Shown here: piece by piece, positions 35,725 through 43,880 of the stretch
Layout of the letters: each line of letters starts with the position of its first letter
Position numbering within the stretch: position 1 is the first letter of the stretch
Source: Sphingomonas arenae
Lineage (GTDB): Bacteria; Pseudomonadota; Alphaproteobacteria; Sphingomonadales; Sphingomonadaceae
Length of the DNA stretch: 64,000 nucleotides
Assembly: GCF_016924655.1 (NCBI RefSeq)
Contig: NZ_JAFFJU010000001.1
Location: 1,054,001-1,118,000 of the forward strand
Reading direction: 5' to 3'
Made by a program: the position numbers and the translations under genes
Notes under the pieces: generated by a model
Databases searched by the model: none
The model's input: the letters and a program-made list of their open reading frames with translations, nothing else
Told to the model about the DNA's origin: nothing

Positions 35725-36881
35725 GCTTCAAGCACCTGTTCAGCCGTTCGCTCGGGGCTGCGCCGGGGCGGCTGCACATGGCGGCGCACAGTCATCACCT
35801 GTGGCCGGATGCGAGCTTTGCGGGGCAGGTGGAGTGCTGGGAAGACGCGGCGCGCCTCGCCGACCGCAAGTGGGACCGGATCATGGGCGAGGTCTGGCCA
35901 GAGGCGCAGAGTCACGTCGCCGAGGAGCTGGGCACCGGAATGCCTGGTGCCGTGGTCTTCGCCGCCAACACCCACGACTTTCTTGTGCGGCTCGGCGCCG
36001 CCGCTCCGCGCCCGGGAGGCGGGCCGCTGCGGGTTCTCGCCAGCGACGGCGAGTTCCACAGCGCACGGCGCCAGTTCGCGCGCTGGGTCGAGAGCGGCGA
36101 GATCGCGCTCACTACCATTGCCGCCGAGCCGTTCGACAGCTTCGCCGAGCGATTCCTGGCCGCCGCAGGCGAACGCGCACACGACCTCGTCATGGTCAGC
36201 CAGCTGCTGTTCGGCAGCGGCAGGCTGTTCGACCCCGTCGCAGAGCTGGCGGCGCTCGCCAGCCCCGGCGGTCCATGGGTGGTGATCGACGGCTATCACA
36301 GCTTCATGGCGCTGGAGACACCCTTTCCCGCAGACGTGGCCTCCGCCGCATTCTACCTCGCGGGCGGCTACAAATATGCGATGGCGGGGGAGGGCATGGG
36401 CCTCATGCACTGCCCACCCGGCTTCGGCGAGCGGCCGCCGATTACCGGCTGGTATGCCGAGTTCGAGGACCTGTCGCTGCCACCCGGGATGGTCGGCTAC
36501 TCCCCCGATGCCATGCGGTTCATGGGGGCGACCTTCGACCCATCGGCACTATACCGCTTCAACGCGATCCGGCGAATGCTGGCGGACGAGAGGCTGACTA
36601 CGCAAGCAATCAGCGATCGGGTGGCGCGCCTCCACGAGCGGTTGCTCAAGGTCATCGTGGGTACCCCGCTGGGTAAAGCCGAACTGCTGAACCCGTTATC
36701 AACCGGAAACCATGCCCGCTTCCTCGCCTTCCGCTCGCCCGAAGCCGCGCGGTGGCAGAGGTCCCTGATGGAGCAGGGTTGCGTGACGGACGTGCGCGGT
36801 GACGTGCTTCGCATCGGCCTTGGCCTGTACCATGACCCCGGCGACGTGGATGCCTTCGCGCGTCTGGCGGCCGCACTCTAG
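35721..36881 (+). CDS. kynU: Kynureninase-type PLP enzyme (class V aminotransferase fold)
   Basis: A 386-residue class V PLP enzyme. The front HLFSRSLGAAPGRLHMAAHSHHLWPD is typical of short kynureninase-like proteins. The likely Schiff-base Lys is in GGYKYAMAGEG (near residue 215), with the PLP-binding Asp in WVVIDGYHSF. It is expected to cleave kynurenine to anthranilate and alanine. The GTG start overlaps the kynA stop. It is somewhat short for classical KynU (about 410), so the name rests on context plus fold. The 3' end overlaps a convergent TetR gene by 4 bases. Confidence 0.82.
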   Translation: MSFKHLFSRSLGAAPGRLHMAAHSHHLWPDASFAGQVECWEDAARLADRKWDRIMGEVWPEAQSHVAEELGTGMPGAVVFAANTHDFLVRLGAAAPRPGGGPLRVLASDGEFHSARRQFARWVESGEIALTTIAAEPFDSFAERFLAAAGERAHDLVMVSQLLFGSGRLFDPVAELAALASPGGPWVVIDGYHSFMALETPFPADVASAAFYLAGGYKYAMAGEGMGLMHCPPGFGERPPITGWYAEFEDLSLPPGMVGYSPDAMRFMGATFDPSALYRFNAIRRMLADERLTTQAISDRVARLHERLLKVIVGTPLGKAELLNPLSTGNHARFLAFRSPEAARWQRSLMEQGCVTDVRGDVLRIGLGLYHDPGDVDAFARLAAAL

Positions 36882-37567
36882 CGGACGGACAATCCCTCGC
36901 GCAGCAGCCGGTTGGCGACGCCCGCGACCTCCTGGGCATCTTCCTCGCCCCACACGCCGAAGCGCAGCCCGAGGAACACGTTCGCGCCCATTACCGCCCA
37001 GGCGTTCACCTCTTGCGCCAGCGGACTGTCCTCGGCGCGCAACTCGCCCCGCTCCACCCCGGCCTGGAGTCGCTGTGCGATGCGCTCCGCCGTGCTCTCG
37101 TAATGGCGGCGGAAGCCGTCGGGATCGACGAACTCGGCTTCGTCGATGATCCGGTAGACCTGCTTGTGTCCCGCCACGAACTCTAAAAATGCCGAAAGCG
37201 CGCGCCGCTCCCCGTCCATCGTATCGCGCGCCTGCTCGAAGGCCGGCGCGACCGAGTCCCGGACTTGCGCCGACATGTCCCCGACCAGCGCCCGGAACAC
37301 ATCCTCCTTGCTGTCGAAGTAGGTGTAGAAGGTGCCAAGCGCCACGCGGGCGCGCTGCGTGATCCCGACGATGGAAGTCTCGGCAAAGCCGCGTTCCCCG
37401 AACTCCACCAGCGCGGCATCAAGGATTTTGCGCAGGGTCTTCTCGCCTCGGGCGGTTCGGGGCGCCTTGCCGTCGCTCGCCGGAGAGGCGGCAGGCTCCG
37501 CTTTCTTGCGGCGTGTCGGTGCGGTCACGCTTTCCATCTTCTCGTACCCCCAGACCGTCCGTCTCAT
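36878..37567 (-). CDS. TetR family transcriptional regulator
   Basis: A 229-residue regulator. After a Lys/Ala-rich N-terminal tail, the TetR DNA-binding domain is clear at about residues 42-90 (KILDAALVEFGERGFAETSI, then GITQRARVALGTFYTYFDSK). The ligand domain is all-helical. The start could be the ATG at 37567 or one at 37537. It is divergent from a TonB-dependent receptor and convergent with kynU. A palindrome at 37575-37594 lies in the divergent spacer, so it probably represses itself and the receptor. Confidence 0.88.
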   Translation of the reverse strand: MRRTVWGYEKMESVTAPTRRKKAEPAASPASDGKAPRTARGEKTLRKILDAALVEFGERGFAETSIVGITQRARVALGTFYTYFDSKEDVFRALVGDMSAQVRDSVAPAFEQARDTMDGERRALSAFLEFVAGHKQVYRIIDEAEFVDPDGFRRHYESTAERIAQRLQAGVERGELRAEDSPLAQEVNAWAVMGANVFLGLRFGVWGEEDAQEVAGVANRLLREGLSVR

Positions 37568-37574
37568 TCTTCCG

Positions 37575-37594
37575 AGTTGAAACCCGGTTCAACT
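37575..37594. promoter_or_regulatory. Candidate TetR operator
   Basis: AGTTGAAACCCGGTTCAACT has perfect 7-base arms (AGTTGAA/TTCAACT) around ACCCGG. It sits 8 bases outside the most distal TetR start and 67 bases before the receptor start, where a repressor of both would bind. Confidence 0.6.
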
Positions 37595-37660
37595 TTCAGT
37601 ACGTCCCCGGCACAGTTGGCGCAAGCGGGGCTGGTCAGCCTCCTCAGCCAAGGGGGAGAG

Positions 37661-40012
37661 ATGTCCATGAATGCTCATTCGCTTTTCCGTGCAACCCTGC
37701 TGGGAACTGCCGCGACGGTCGCTTTCGGCGCGGCTCCTGCGCTGGCCCAGTCCGTCGAACAGACGAACCAGGACGCGGCTCAGCAGGCTCCTGCGCCCGA
37801 AGCCACGGCCGCTCCCGATGCCGAAGGGCAGGATACGGCCACGGGTGAGATCGTGGTGACCGCGCGGCGCGTCGAGGAGTCGCTGCAGCGCGTCCCCTCG
37901 TCCATCTCCGCCTTCAACGAGCGCGCCCTCGACCGCCTCCAGGCGACCGACACCACCTCGCTCCAGGGCGCGGTGCCGAACCTGAACATCGTCCAGGGCC
38001 GCGGTTCGTCCAACGCCACCAACATCTACATCCGCGGCGTGGGCCAGCCGGACGCATTGCAGACCTTCGACCCGGCGGTGGGCGTCTATGTCGACGACGT
38101 CTACCTGTCCCGCATCCGCGGCAACCAGCTCGACCTTCTCGATGTCGAGCGGATCGAGGTGCTGCGCGGGCCCCAGGGAACGCTCTACGGCAAGAACACC
38201 ATCGGTGGCGCGATCAAGTTCGTGTCGCGACGCCCCGGCCAGACTGTCCGGGCCAACGCGAGCGCGACATTCGGTACCTACGGGCAGTTCGAGCTCCGGG
38301 GCGCGGCCTCCGGTCCTATCACCGAGGGTGTCGCCGCCGGGATCGCCGTCATGCGCGCGCACCGTGACGGCTATGTTGAAGATCGGGAGGACAGCCGCGA
38401 GTATAACGACCGCGACTCAATCGGCGGTCGCGCGATGCTTGCGGTCAACCCCGCCAGCAACATCCGCATCGACTTGAGCGCCGACTACAGCCGTGACGAT
38501 GGCGCACTCAACGTCGGCCGCCCGGTCAACAACCTCGTGACCTTCTCCGGGACCGTGCTGCCGGTCACCGATCCGGTCGGTTCGGGCAAGTATGACTGGA
38601 CGGGGCGCACCACTCCCGGCCTGCCGAATTCGACCAAGCTCAAGCACTATGGCTTCGCCGGTACCGCGGCGATCGATCTCACCGAGGCGCTGACGCTCAA
38701 GTCGATCACCGCCTACCGCAACCTCAAGACCGACGACTACATCGACATCGACGCGACGCAATATGAGGTCGGCGATGTGTTCGTGGGCGTGGACCAGGAC
38801 CAGATCAGCCAGGAGTTCCAGCTCGCCTACAACAGCGACCGCTTCAACGCGGTGGCCGGTCTCTACTACCTCAAGGAAGACGTCGGGTCGCACCAGGAGG
38901 CTTATGGCGACGACGTGCTGGGCCCGTTGTTCCTGAACAGCGGCTTCCTGCGCACCATCGACGATGATCTCACCACCAAGAGCTACGCGGCTTATGCCAA
39001 CGCGAGCTTCGAGGTCGTGCCGAATGTCCGGATCTCCGGCGGTCTGCGATACACGCGCGAAACCAAGGACTACTTCCGCACCACCAGCACCTTCTTCTCG
39101 CTTCTGCCGGGGTTCAACAGCACCTTCGCCTTCTCTCCGCCCCGTGGGAAGTGGACCGATACGTCACCGATGGCGAGCGTGGACTGGCAGGTGACGCCCG
39201 ATACCATGGTCTACGCGCGCGTCGCCAAGGGCTTCAAGTCGGGCGGGTTCAACGGCCGGGCCAACACCGTCACCGAAGCGACGCGCTACGACCCGGAAAC
39301 CGTGTGGTCCTACGAGGCGGGATTCAAGTCCTCGGTTAGTCGGCAAGTTCGCATCAACGGCGCCGTCTTCCACTCCAACTACAAGGATTTCCAGGCCCGC
39401 GTTTCCGGCCTCGACGAGGATCCCACGACCGGTCTTCCCCTCGCCGTGCTGTCGGTCATCAACGCCGGCAAGATGCGCATCCGGGGCGCCGAACTCGAAG
39501 CCAACTGGACTCCGGTGCAGGGGCTGCTGCTGGATACCCAGATCGGCTATCTCGATGCCGAGTACCGCGACTTCGATGATGCCCGCTTCGGCAACTTCGG
39601 CGGCAGTCGCGCCTTCCAGACGCCGGCATTCGCGCCGAAATGGACGCTGCGCCTGGGTGCGCAATATGCGTTCGATCTCGGGGACAACGGCGGTATCACC
39701 GTTGGTGCGCAGAGCCGCTACAAGTCGCGCACCGCGCTGGCGGTCGACAATACCTTCGTGATCGGCAGCGGCCCTACCGCCGGAACCGACACCGAAATCG
39801 AAGGCTTGTTCCAGAAGGGCTATTGGGTCAGCGATGCGCGTGTCGTTTACGAAACGGCAGACAAGCACTGGGCATTCGGCCTCTATGGCAACAACCTGTT
39901 CGACCGCGCCTACAAGACCGATGCCCAGGAGTTCTCGTCTGTCGGCAACATCCGCACGGTCTACTATGGTGCGCCGCGCACGGTCACGCTCCGCCTGACG
40001 GCCCGCTACTGA
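37661..40012 (+). CDS. TonB-dependent outer-membrane receptor
   Basis: A 783-residue receptor. A signal peptide ends near AAPALAQ (residue about 30). A Gln/Ala/Pro-rich linker and the TonB box GEIVVTARR (near 63-71) follow. The plug domain has VGVYVDDVYLSR, DVERIEVLRGPQGTLYGKNTIGG near 150-185. A 22-strand barrel ends RTVTLRLTARY with the terminal aromatic. The ATG at 37661 has the excellent site AAGGGGGAGAG; the upstream open frame overlaps the TetR gene. The substrate is unknown. It is followed by an MFS transporter, suggesting a two-membrane uptake route. Confidence 0.95.
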   Translation: MSMNAHSLFRATLLGTAATVAFGAAPALAQSVEQTNQDAAQQAPAPEATAAPDAEGQDTATGEIVVTARRVEESLQRVPSSISAFNERALDRLQATDTTSLQGAVPNLNIVQGRGSSNATNIYIRGVGQPDALQTFDPAVGVYVDDVYLSRIRGNQLDLLDVERIEVLRGPQGTLYGKNTIGGAIKFVSRRPGQTVRANASATFGTYGQFELRGAASGPITEGVAAGIAVMRAHRDGYVEDREDSREYNDRDSIGGRAMLAVNPASNIRIDLSADYSRDDGALNVGRPVNNLVTFSGTVLPVTDPVGSGKYDWTGRTTPGLPNSTKLKHYGFAGTAAIDLTEALTLKSITAYRNLKTDDYIDIDATQYEVGDVFVGVDQDQISQEFQLAYNSDRFNAVAGLYYLKEDVGSHQEAYGDDVLGPLFLNSGFLRTIDDDLTTKSYAAYANASFEVVPNVRISGGLRYTRETKDYFRTTSTFFSLLPGFNSTFAFSPPRGKWTDTSPMASVDWQVTPDTMVYARVAKGFKSGGFNGRANTVTEATRYDPETVWSYEAGFKSSVSRQVRINGAVFHSNYKDFQARVSGLDEDPTTGLPLAVLSVINAGKMRIRGAELEANWTPVQGLLLDTQIGYLDAEYRDFDDARFGNFGGSRAFQTPAFAPKWTLRLGAQYAFDLGDNGGITVGAQSRYKSRTALAVDNTFVIGSGPTAGTDTEIEGLFQKGYWVSDARVVYETADKHWAFGLYGNNLFDRAYKTDAQEFSSVGNIRTVYYGAPRTVTLRLTARY

Positions 40013-40023
40013 GCCAAGGGTTC

Positions 40024-40054
40024 ACGGGGCGCTTGCTTGAGGCGGGCGCCCCGT
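40024..40054 (+). terminator. Hairpin between receptor and MFS genes
   Basis: Perfect 9-base arms ACGGGGCGC (40024-40032) and GCGCCCCGT (40046-40054). There is no T-run, so it may attenuate rather than fully end transcription into the transporter gene. It also argues against a GTG at 40053 as the transporter start. Confidence 0.5.
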
Positions 40055-40070
40055 GCCACCCCTCACGTCC

Positions 40071-41339
40071 ATGACCCAAGAAGCCCCGCGGGCACTGCCG
40101 CGCAATCCGAACCTTGTGCTGGCATTTCTCCTGCTGGCCTACATCCTGAACTTTCTCGACCGGCAGATCCTCGGCATCCTGGCGCAGCCGATCAAGGCTG
40201 ATCTCCAGCTCACCGACACACAGTTCGGCGCGATCGGCGGCCTGGCCTTCGCCCTGCTGTATTCCGTTCTCGGAGTGCCCCTGTCCTACCTTGCGGATCG
40301 CACCAGCCGAAGCGCGGTTGTGGCGGGTTCGCTCGCGGTGTGGAGCGGGTTCACCGCCCTGTGCGGCACGGCCGGCAGCTACATGCAGCTCTTTCTGTAT
40401 CGCTTGGGCGTCGGCATCGGGGAGGCCGGCGGAGTCGCTCCGTCTTACGCTCTCATCGCGGACTATTTCCCGCCGCATCGCCGGGCGCGCGCCTTGGGGG
40501 TCTATTCGCTCGGCGTTCCCCTCGGGCTTGGCGGTGGAACGCTGGCCGGGGCGTATATCGCCGAGCTGATCAACTGGCGCGCAGCCTTCCTCATCATGGG
40601 TGTGTTAGGGCTGATCCTCGCACCCATCTTCCTGTGGGTAGTGCGGGATGTTCCACGACCCAAGGTCGCTGCCGCCGACCGGATGCCGTTCGGAAGCGTC
40701 TTCAAGGTCCTTGCCAGGAAGCCCAGCTTCTGGCTGCTGGCCTTTGCCGCCTCGTGCAGTTCGCTCGTGGGCTACGGTCTTGCGCTGTGGACACCGTCGG
40801 TCCTGATGCTCAGTTTCGGCATGAACATCATCGGGGCGGGCCAATTCATGGGGAGCTTGCTCCTGGTGGGCGGAACGGCGGGAGTCCTGGCCGGCGGTTT
40901 CCTCGCCGACCGGCTGGGCCACGCTAACCAGCGCTGGTACGCCTGGCTTCCGGCGATTGCCTGGCTCATTACGCTTCCGTTCTTCTTGTTCGGGCTGATG
41001 AGTGATTCCTTAGCTCTCGCCTGGCCTCTGTTGCTTGTGCCCAATGCGCTCAACATCCTGTGGCTCGGGCCCGTGGCGACGGCGGTCCAGAACCTCGTGG
41101 AGCGTCCGATGCGAGCGACGGCGTCCGCCTGCTTCCTGCTGATCAACAACCTCGTGGGGCTTGGCGTCGGCCCGCTGCTGATCGGAGCAGTTTCCGACGC
41201 ATTGAAGACAAGCTACGGCGTCGAGAGTTTGCGCTACGCGGCGGTCGCAGCGCTTGGTTTCTACCTCGTGGCTGCGCTCCTTGCGCTGTTGGCCTCGCGC
41301 ACCCTCATTAAGGACTGGGTCGCCGACGAGCCCGCCTAA
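40071..41339 (+). CDS. MFS transporter (spinster-like)
   Basis: A 422-residue major facilitator with twelve predicted transmembrane helices. The first helix holds YILNFLDRQILGILAQPIK, and the cytoplasmic loop 2-3 signature is LADRTSRS. GVGIGEAGGVAPSYALIADYFPP in helices 4-5 is typical of spinster-type carriers. It lies 58 bases after the receptor across a hairpin. It probably moves the same unknown substrate across the inner membrane; direction not known. Confidence 0.88.
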   Translation: MTQEAPRALPRNPNLVLAFLLLAYILNFLDRQILGILAQPIKADLQLTDTQFGAIGGLAFALLYSVLGVPLSYLADRTSRSAVVAGSLAVWSGFTALCGTAGSYMQLFLYRLGVGIGEAGGVAPSYALIADYFPPHRRARALGVYSLGVPLGLGGGTLAGAYIAELINWRAAFLIMGVLGLILAPIFLWVVRDVPRPKVAAADRMPFGSVFKVLARKPSFWLLAFAASCSSLVGYGLALWTPSVLMLSFGMNIIGAGQFMGSLLLVGGTAGVLAGGFLADRLGHANQRWYAWLPAIAWLITLPFFLFGLMSDSLALAWPLLLVPNALNILWLGPVATAVQNLVERPMRATASACFLLINNLVGLGVGPLLIGAVSDALKTSYGVESLRYAAVAALGFYLVAALLALLASRTLIKDWVADEPA

Positions 41340-41348
41340 GCCTCAACA

Positions 41349-41368
41349 AACCGCAGAAATCTGCGGTT
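41349..41368. terminator. Terminator-like hairpin after the MFS gene
   Basis: AACCGCAGAAATCTGCGGTT: perfect 8-base arms and a four-base loop, 9 bases after the stop. It is followed by CATCTTAG, only a weak U-tract. Confidence 0.6.
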
Positions 41369-41411
41369 CATCTTAGCGGGGCCAGATGCACTCGACGAAC
41401 GTTGAGCGACC

Positions 41412-41436
41412 GGAACGGCGCTTGCGACGGACCGTT
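41412..41436 (+). promoter_or_regulatory. EcfG-type (general stress response) promoter
   Basis: GGAAC (41412-41416), 16-base spacer, CGTT (41433-41436): an exact match to the GGAAC-N16/17-CGTT pattern recognised by EcfG sigma factors of the alphaproteobacterial general stress response. The start codon of the next gene is 24 bases downstream, with AAAGGAGA between. Confidence 0.75.
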
Positions 41437-41460
41437 AGTTCGAGCGAAAGGAGATCCGTC

Positions 41461-42600
41461 ATGAGAACAATCATGACTCTCGCCAGTGTTGCGGCGCTGG
41501 CGCTCGCCGCCCCTGCTCTTGCCGACAAGGGTGGCAAGGGCGGCGGCGGACACGGCGGCGGAAAGGCTGCCAAGGTCGAACGGACCAACGGCGGTGGACA
41601 GGCTGCCCGCGCCGAACGCCGTGGCGGCGGCAGTCAGCTTCGCAAGGCCGATCGCGGCAACCCGGGCGCGAGGAAGGCCGAGCGTCGTGGCGGCGGTCAG
41701 GTTCGCAAAGCGGAGCGCGGTGGCGGCAAGTTCGGCAAGGTCGATCGTCCAGTGCGCGAGGCGAAGGCGGAACGCGGTGGTAGCCAGTTCGAGCAGCGCG
41801 GACGCAAGGTTCGGGTTGCTCGGGAGGATCGACGCTCCCTCAAGGTCCAGCGCGTGAGCCGCGATCGGGACTGGAATCGCCTAGACCGAAATCGTGACAT
41901 TCGGGATCGGAGCGAGCGCGTCCGTGTGGTTCGCGATGAGCGTTCGCGCCCGCAGCTGCGCTATGCGGCCTCCGAGCGCTACGCCGGCGGCGGCTGCCCG
42001 CCGGGGCTTGCGGCCAAGAACAACAGTTGCCTGCCCCCGGGTCAGGCCAAGAAGCTGGTCGGCACCCGACTTCCAGACCGTTACTGGGACGAGCGTCCGC
42101 CAGCGTACTACCGGACCTGGTATCCGGACACGGATCGCTACTTCTACCGGGCCGGTGACGGCTATCTCTACCGCGTCAACCGGGAAAACCGGTTGGTGAG
42201 CGGGTTCATGCCGCTCTACGAATGGGATGACGACTACGTCGACTACTACTACGTCGGCGAGCGTTATCCCATCGACACCTATAGCTACTATAATGTGCCT
42301 GCCGCCTATCAGCCTTATTATGCCGATAGCGACGACTATTATTACCGTTATGGAAATGGAGCGATCTACCAGGTCGATCGTGGCAACGGTCTGGTTGAGG
42401 CGATCGTCGCGCTTCTTGCGGGAGATCTCGCCGTAGGCAGTCCGCTTCCCGCTGGGTACGACGCCTACAACGTCCCGCTCGCTTACCGGGATCGCTACTA
42501 CGATACGCCGGATGCGTGGTACCGGTACAACGACGGCTACATCTACCAGGTCGATCCCCAGACCCGTCTCATCCAAGCTGTGATCGAGGCACTGGTCTGA
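41461..42600 (+). CDS. Exported basic/Tyr-rich protein with three C-terminal repeats, stress-regulated
   Basis: A 379-residue protein. The signal peptide ends near APALA (residue 20). Residues about 22-150 are Gly/Lys/Arg-rich low complexity with repeated KAERRGGG/VRKAERGGG units. Near 185-207 is a CPPGL...CLPPGQAKK motif with two Cys. The C-terminal part has three related units of about 60 residues: DRYFYRAGDGYLYRVN, DDYYYRYGNGAIYQVD and DAWYRYNDGYIYQVD, each followed by a hydrophobic V/I-rich segment. No function is known. The ribosome-binding site AAAGGAGA is strong and an EcfG-type promoter lies upstream, so it is likely part of the general stress regulon. Confidence 0.85.
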   Translation: MRTIMTLASVAALALAAPALADKGGKGGGGHGGGKAAKVERTNGGGQAARAERRGGGSQLRKADRGNPGARKAERRGGGQVRKAERGGGKFGKVDRPVREAKAERGGSQFEQRGRKVRVAREDRRSLKVQRVSRDRDWNRLDRNRDIRDRSERVRVVRDERSRPQLRYAASERYAGGGCPPGLAAKNNSCLPPGQAKKLVGTRLPDRYWDERPPAYYRTWYPDTDRYFYRAGDGYLYRVNRENRLVSGFMPLYEWDDDYVDYYYVGERYPIDTYSYYNVPAAYQPYYADSDDYYYRYGNGAIYQVDRGNGLVEAIVALLAGDLAVGSPLPAGYDAYNVPLAYRDRYYDTPDAWYRYNDGYIYQVDPQTRLIQAVIEALV

Positions 42601-42623
42601 CGGACGATGACAAGAACAGAAGT

Positions 42624-42647
42624 GCGGGCCGCGATCATGCGGCCCGC
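42624..42647 (+). terminator. Terminator-like hairpin after the stress protein gene
   Basis: Perfect 9-base arms GCGGGCCGC and GCGGCCCGC around GATCAT, 24 bases after the stop. No U-tract. Confidence 0.6.
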
Positions 42648-42668
42648 CTCGCGCTCAGGGAGCAATGA

Positions 42669-43235
42669 ATGCTGAAACGATGGTGCCTGACCGGCGCTGC
42701 CATGGTGGCGCTTTCGGCGTGCGGCGGCGGAGACGGCAATGGGATGAATGGCAGCGTCGGCGCCACGAACGCCTTCGAAGCAGCAGCGCCTGCGCAGACC
42801 ATTGCCGACGGGTTGAAGGCCTCCGACGAGACCCGTTTCCGAGAGGCGGTCGAAGCGGCCGGAATGACTCCGACGCTCGCGGGCCCAGGGGAGTACACGG
42901 TGCTGATCCCGTCAAACACGGCCTTCGACGGAATGCCGGCAGGCGCCCTCGACGGGCTGATGAAACCGTCCGCGCGGGAGCAACTCACCGGCCTCATCAG
43001 CTATCATGTGCTTCCCGGAACCATCCTTCGGGCGGACCTCGGCCGGGCAATCGACAACGGCAAGGGCAAAGCGGTGCTCGCGACCATGAATGGAGCGACG
43101 CTGACAGCCACGCGTGACGGCGACGCGATCGTGCTTGCTGACTCCGCCGGTTCGAAGGCGCGGATCGGGCCGGCGGACGCCCGCTTCAAGAACGGCGTGG
43201 TGCACCGGATCGACGCTGTGCTGATGCCAAGCTGA
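42669..43235 (+). CDS. Fasciclin-domain lipoprotein
   Basis: A 188-residue protein. The signal peptide ends in a lipobox LSAC (Cys at residue 18), followed by a Gly/Asn linker and one FAS1 domain (about 42-188). The conserved strands YTVLIPSNTAFDGMPAG and ISYHVLPGTIL and the end KNGVVHRIDAVLMPS are diagnostic. FAS1 domains mediate adhesion or matrix binding in other organisms; the bacterial role is unclear. Preceded by CAGGGAGC as ribosome-binding site. Confidence 0.92.
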   Translation: MLKRWCLTGAAMVALSACGGGDGNGMNGSVGATNAFEAAAPAQTIADGLKASDETRFREAVEAAGMTPTLAGPGEYTVLIPSNTAFDGMPAGALDGLMKPSAREQLTGLISYHVLPGTILRADLGRAIDNGKGKAVLATMNGATLTATRDGDAIVLADSAGSKARIGPADARFKNGVVHRIDAVLMPS

Positions 43236-43238
43236 TCC

Positions 43239-43261
43239 GGCGCAGCCTTCTGCGCTGCGCC
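43239..43261 (+). terminator. Terminator-like hairpin after the fasciclin gene
   Basis: Perfect 8-base arms GGCGCAGC and GCTGCGCC around a 7-base loop, three bases after the stop; no T-run. Confidence 0.5.
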
Positions 43262-43355
43262 CGCCAGTTCGCTCCACTTTGGAGGCGCTTGTGCGAGCCC
43301 TGATGGCCAGCGCCGCCTAAGTCTGTGCATCGAATAGCGGCGGGGGCGATGAGCG

Positions 43356-43778
43356 ATGAAGAGTGCGGGCGCCGGGGCGGGGTCTGCTCAAGGCTTGGTG
43401 CTCGACCCTGCTCCCCTCATGGACTTGCGCACCGCAATCGGCACGGCGGCATTCGTGCGGTGGCTGAGCCGGTTCGAGGCCGATCTCGCCGAAGAGAATC
43501 GAGCGATCCTCATGGCTCTCGCGGATCATGACTGTTCGCGAGCTGTGTCGGCTTGCCGAGCGATGTCGATCAGTGCCTGGCAAGTTGGCGCCATTGCGCT
43601 TGGTGCTGCGACGGGGTCGCTGGACTGCGCGATCGCTGCTCGATGCGGAACCCTGCGGGACCTTGCTCCGGAGCTCCGCCAGCTTCGTCAGCAGCAAGGC
43701 CTTGCCACGCGGGCGCTGCAGGATCTCCGACTGCTGATTTCCGGCGCTTGCGACTCGGCTGAACAACTTGTGCGCTAA
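43356..43778 (+). CDS. Hpt-like helical protein with apparent loss of the phosphoacceptor histidine
   Basis: A 140-residue mainly helical protein. The segment from LMDLRTAIG through FVRWLSRFEADLAEENRAIL to ALADHDCSRAV follows the pattern of histidine phosphotransfer domains. Where the HxLKG block is expected, the sequence reads CRAMSISAWQVGA, with no His. If real, it would be a pseudo-Hpt that binds but does not relay phosphate. The assignment is tentative; no start signal is strong. It lies between the fasciclin gene and dnaN without clear operon links. Confidence 0.5.
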   Translation: MKSAGAGAGSAQGLVLDPAPLMDLRTAIGTAAFVRWLSRFEADLAEENRAILMALADHDCSRAVSACRAMSISAWQVGAIALGAATGSLDCAIAARCGTLRDLAPELRQLRQQQGLATRALQDLRLLISGACDSAEQLVR

Positions 43779-43880
43779 GGCACTGGCACCCGGCTTTCTC
43801 CTCGCTATAACGAGCAGCGAAGCAGTGACCGGCCGGTCCTCGGCCAGGGTATCACGGGGCAAAAGGGCGAAAGCAGCGCG

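Noticed and set aside
43779-43820. Possible sigma-54 promoter (TGGCAC...) upstream of dnaN
   Set aside because: The -12 element lacks the required GC at the right spacing.
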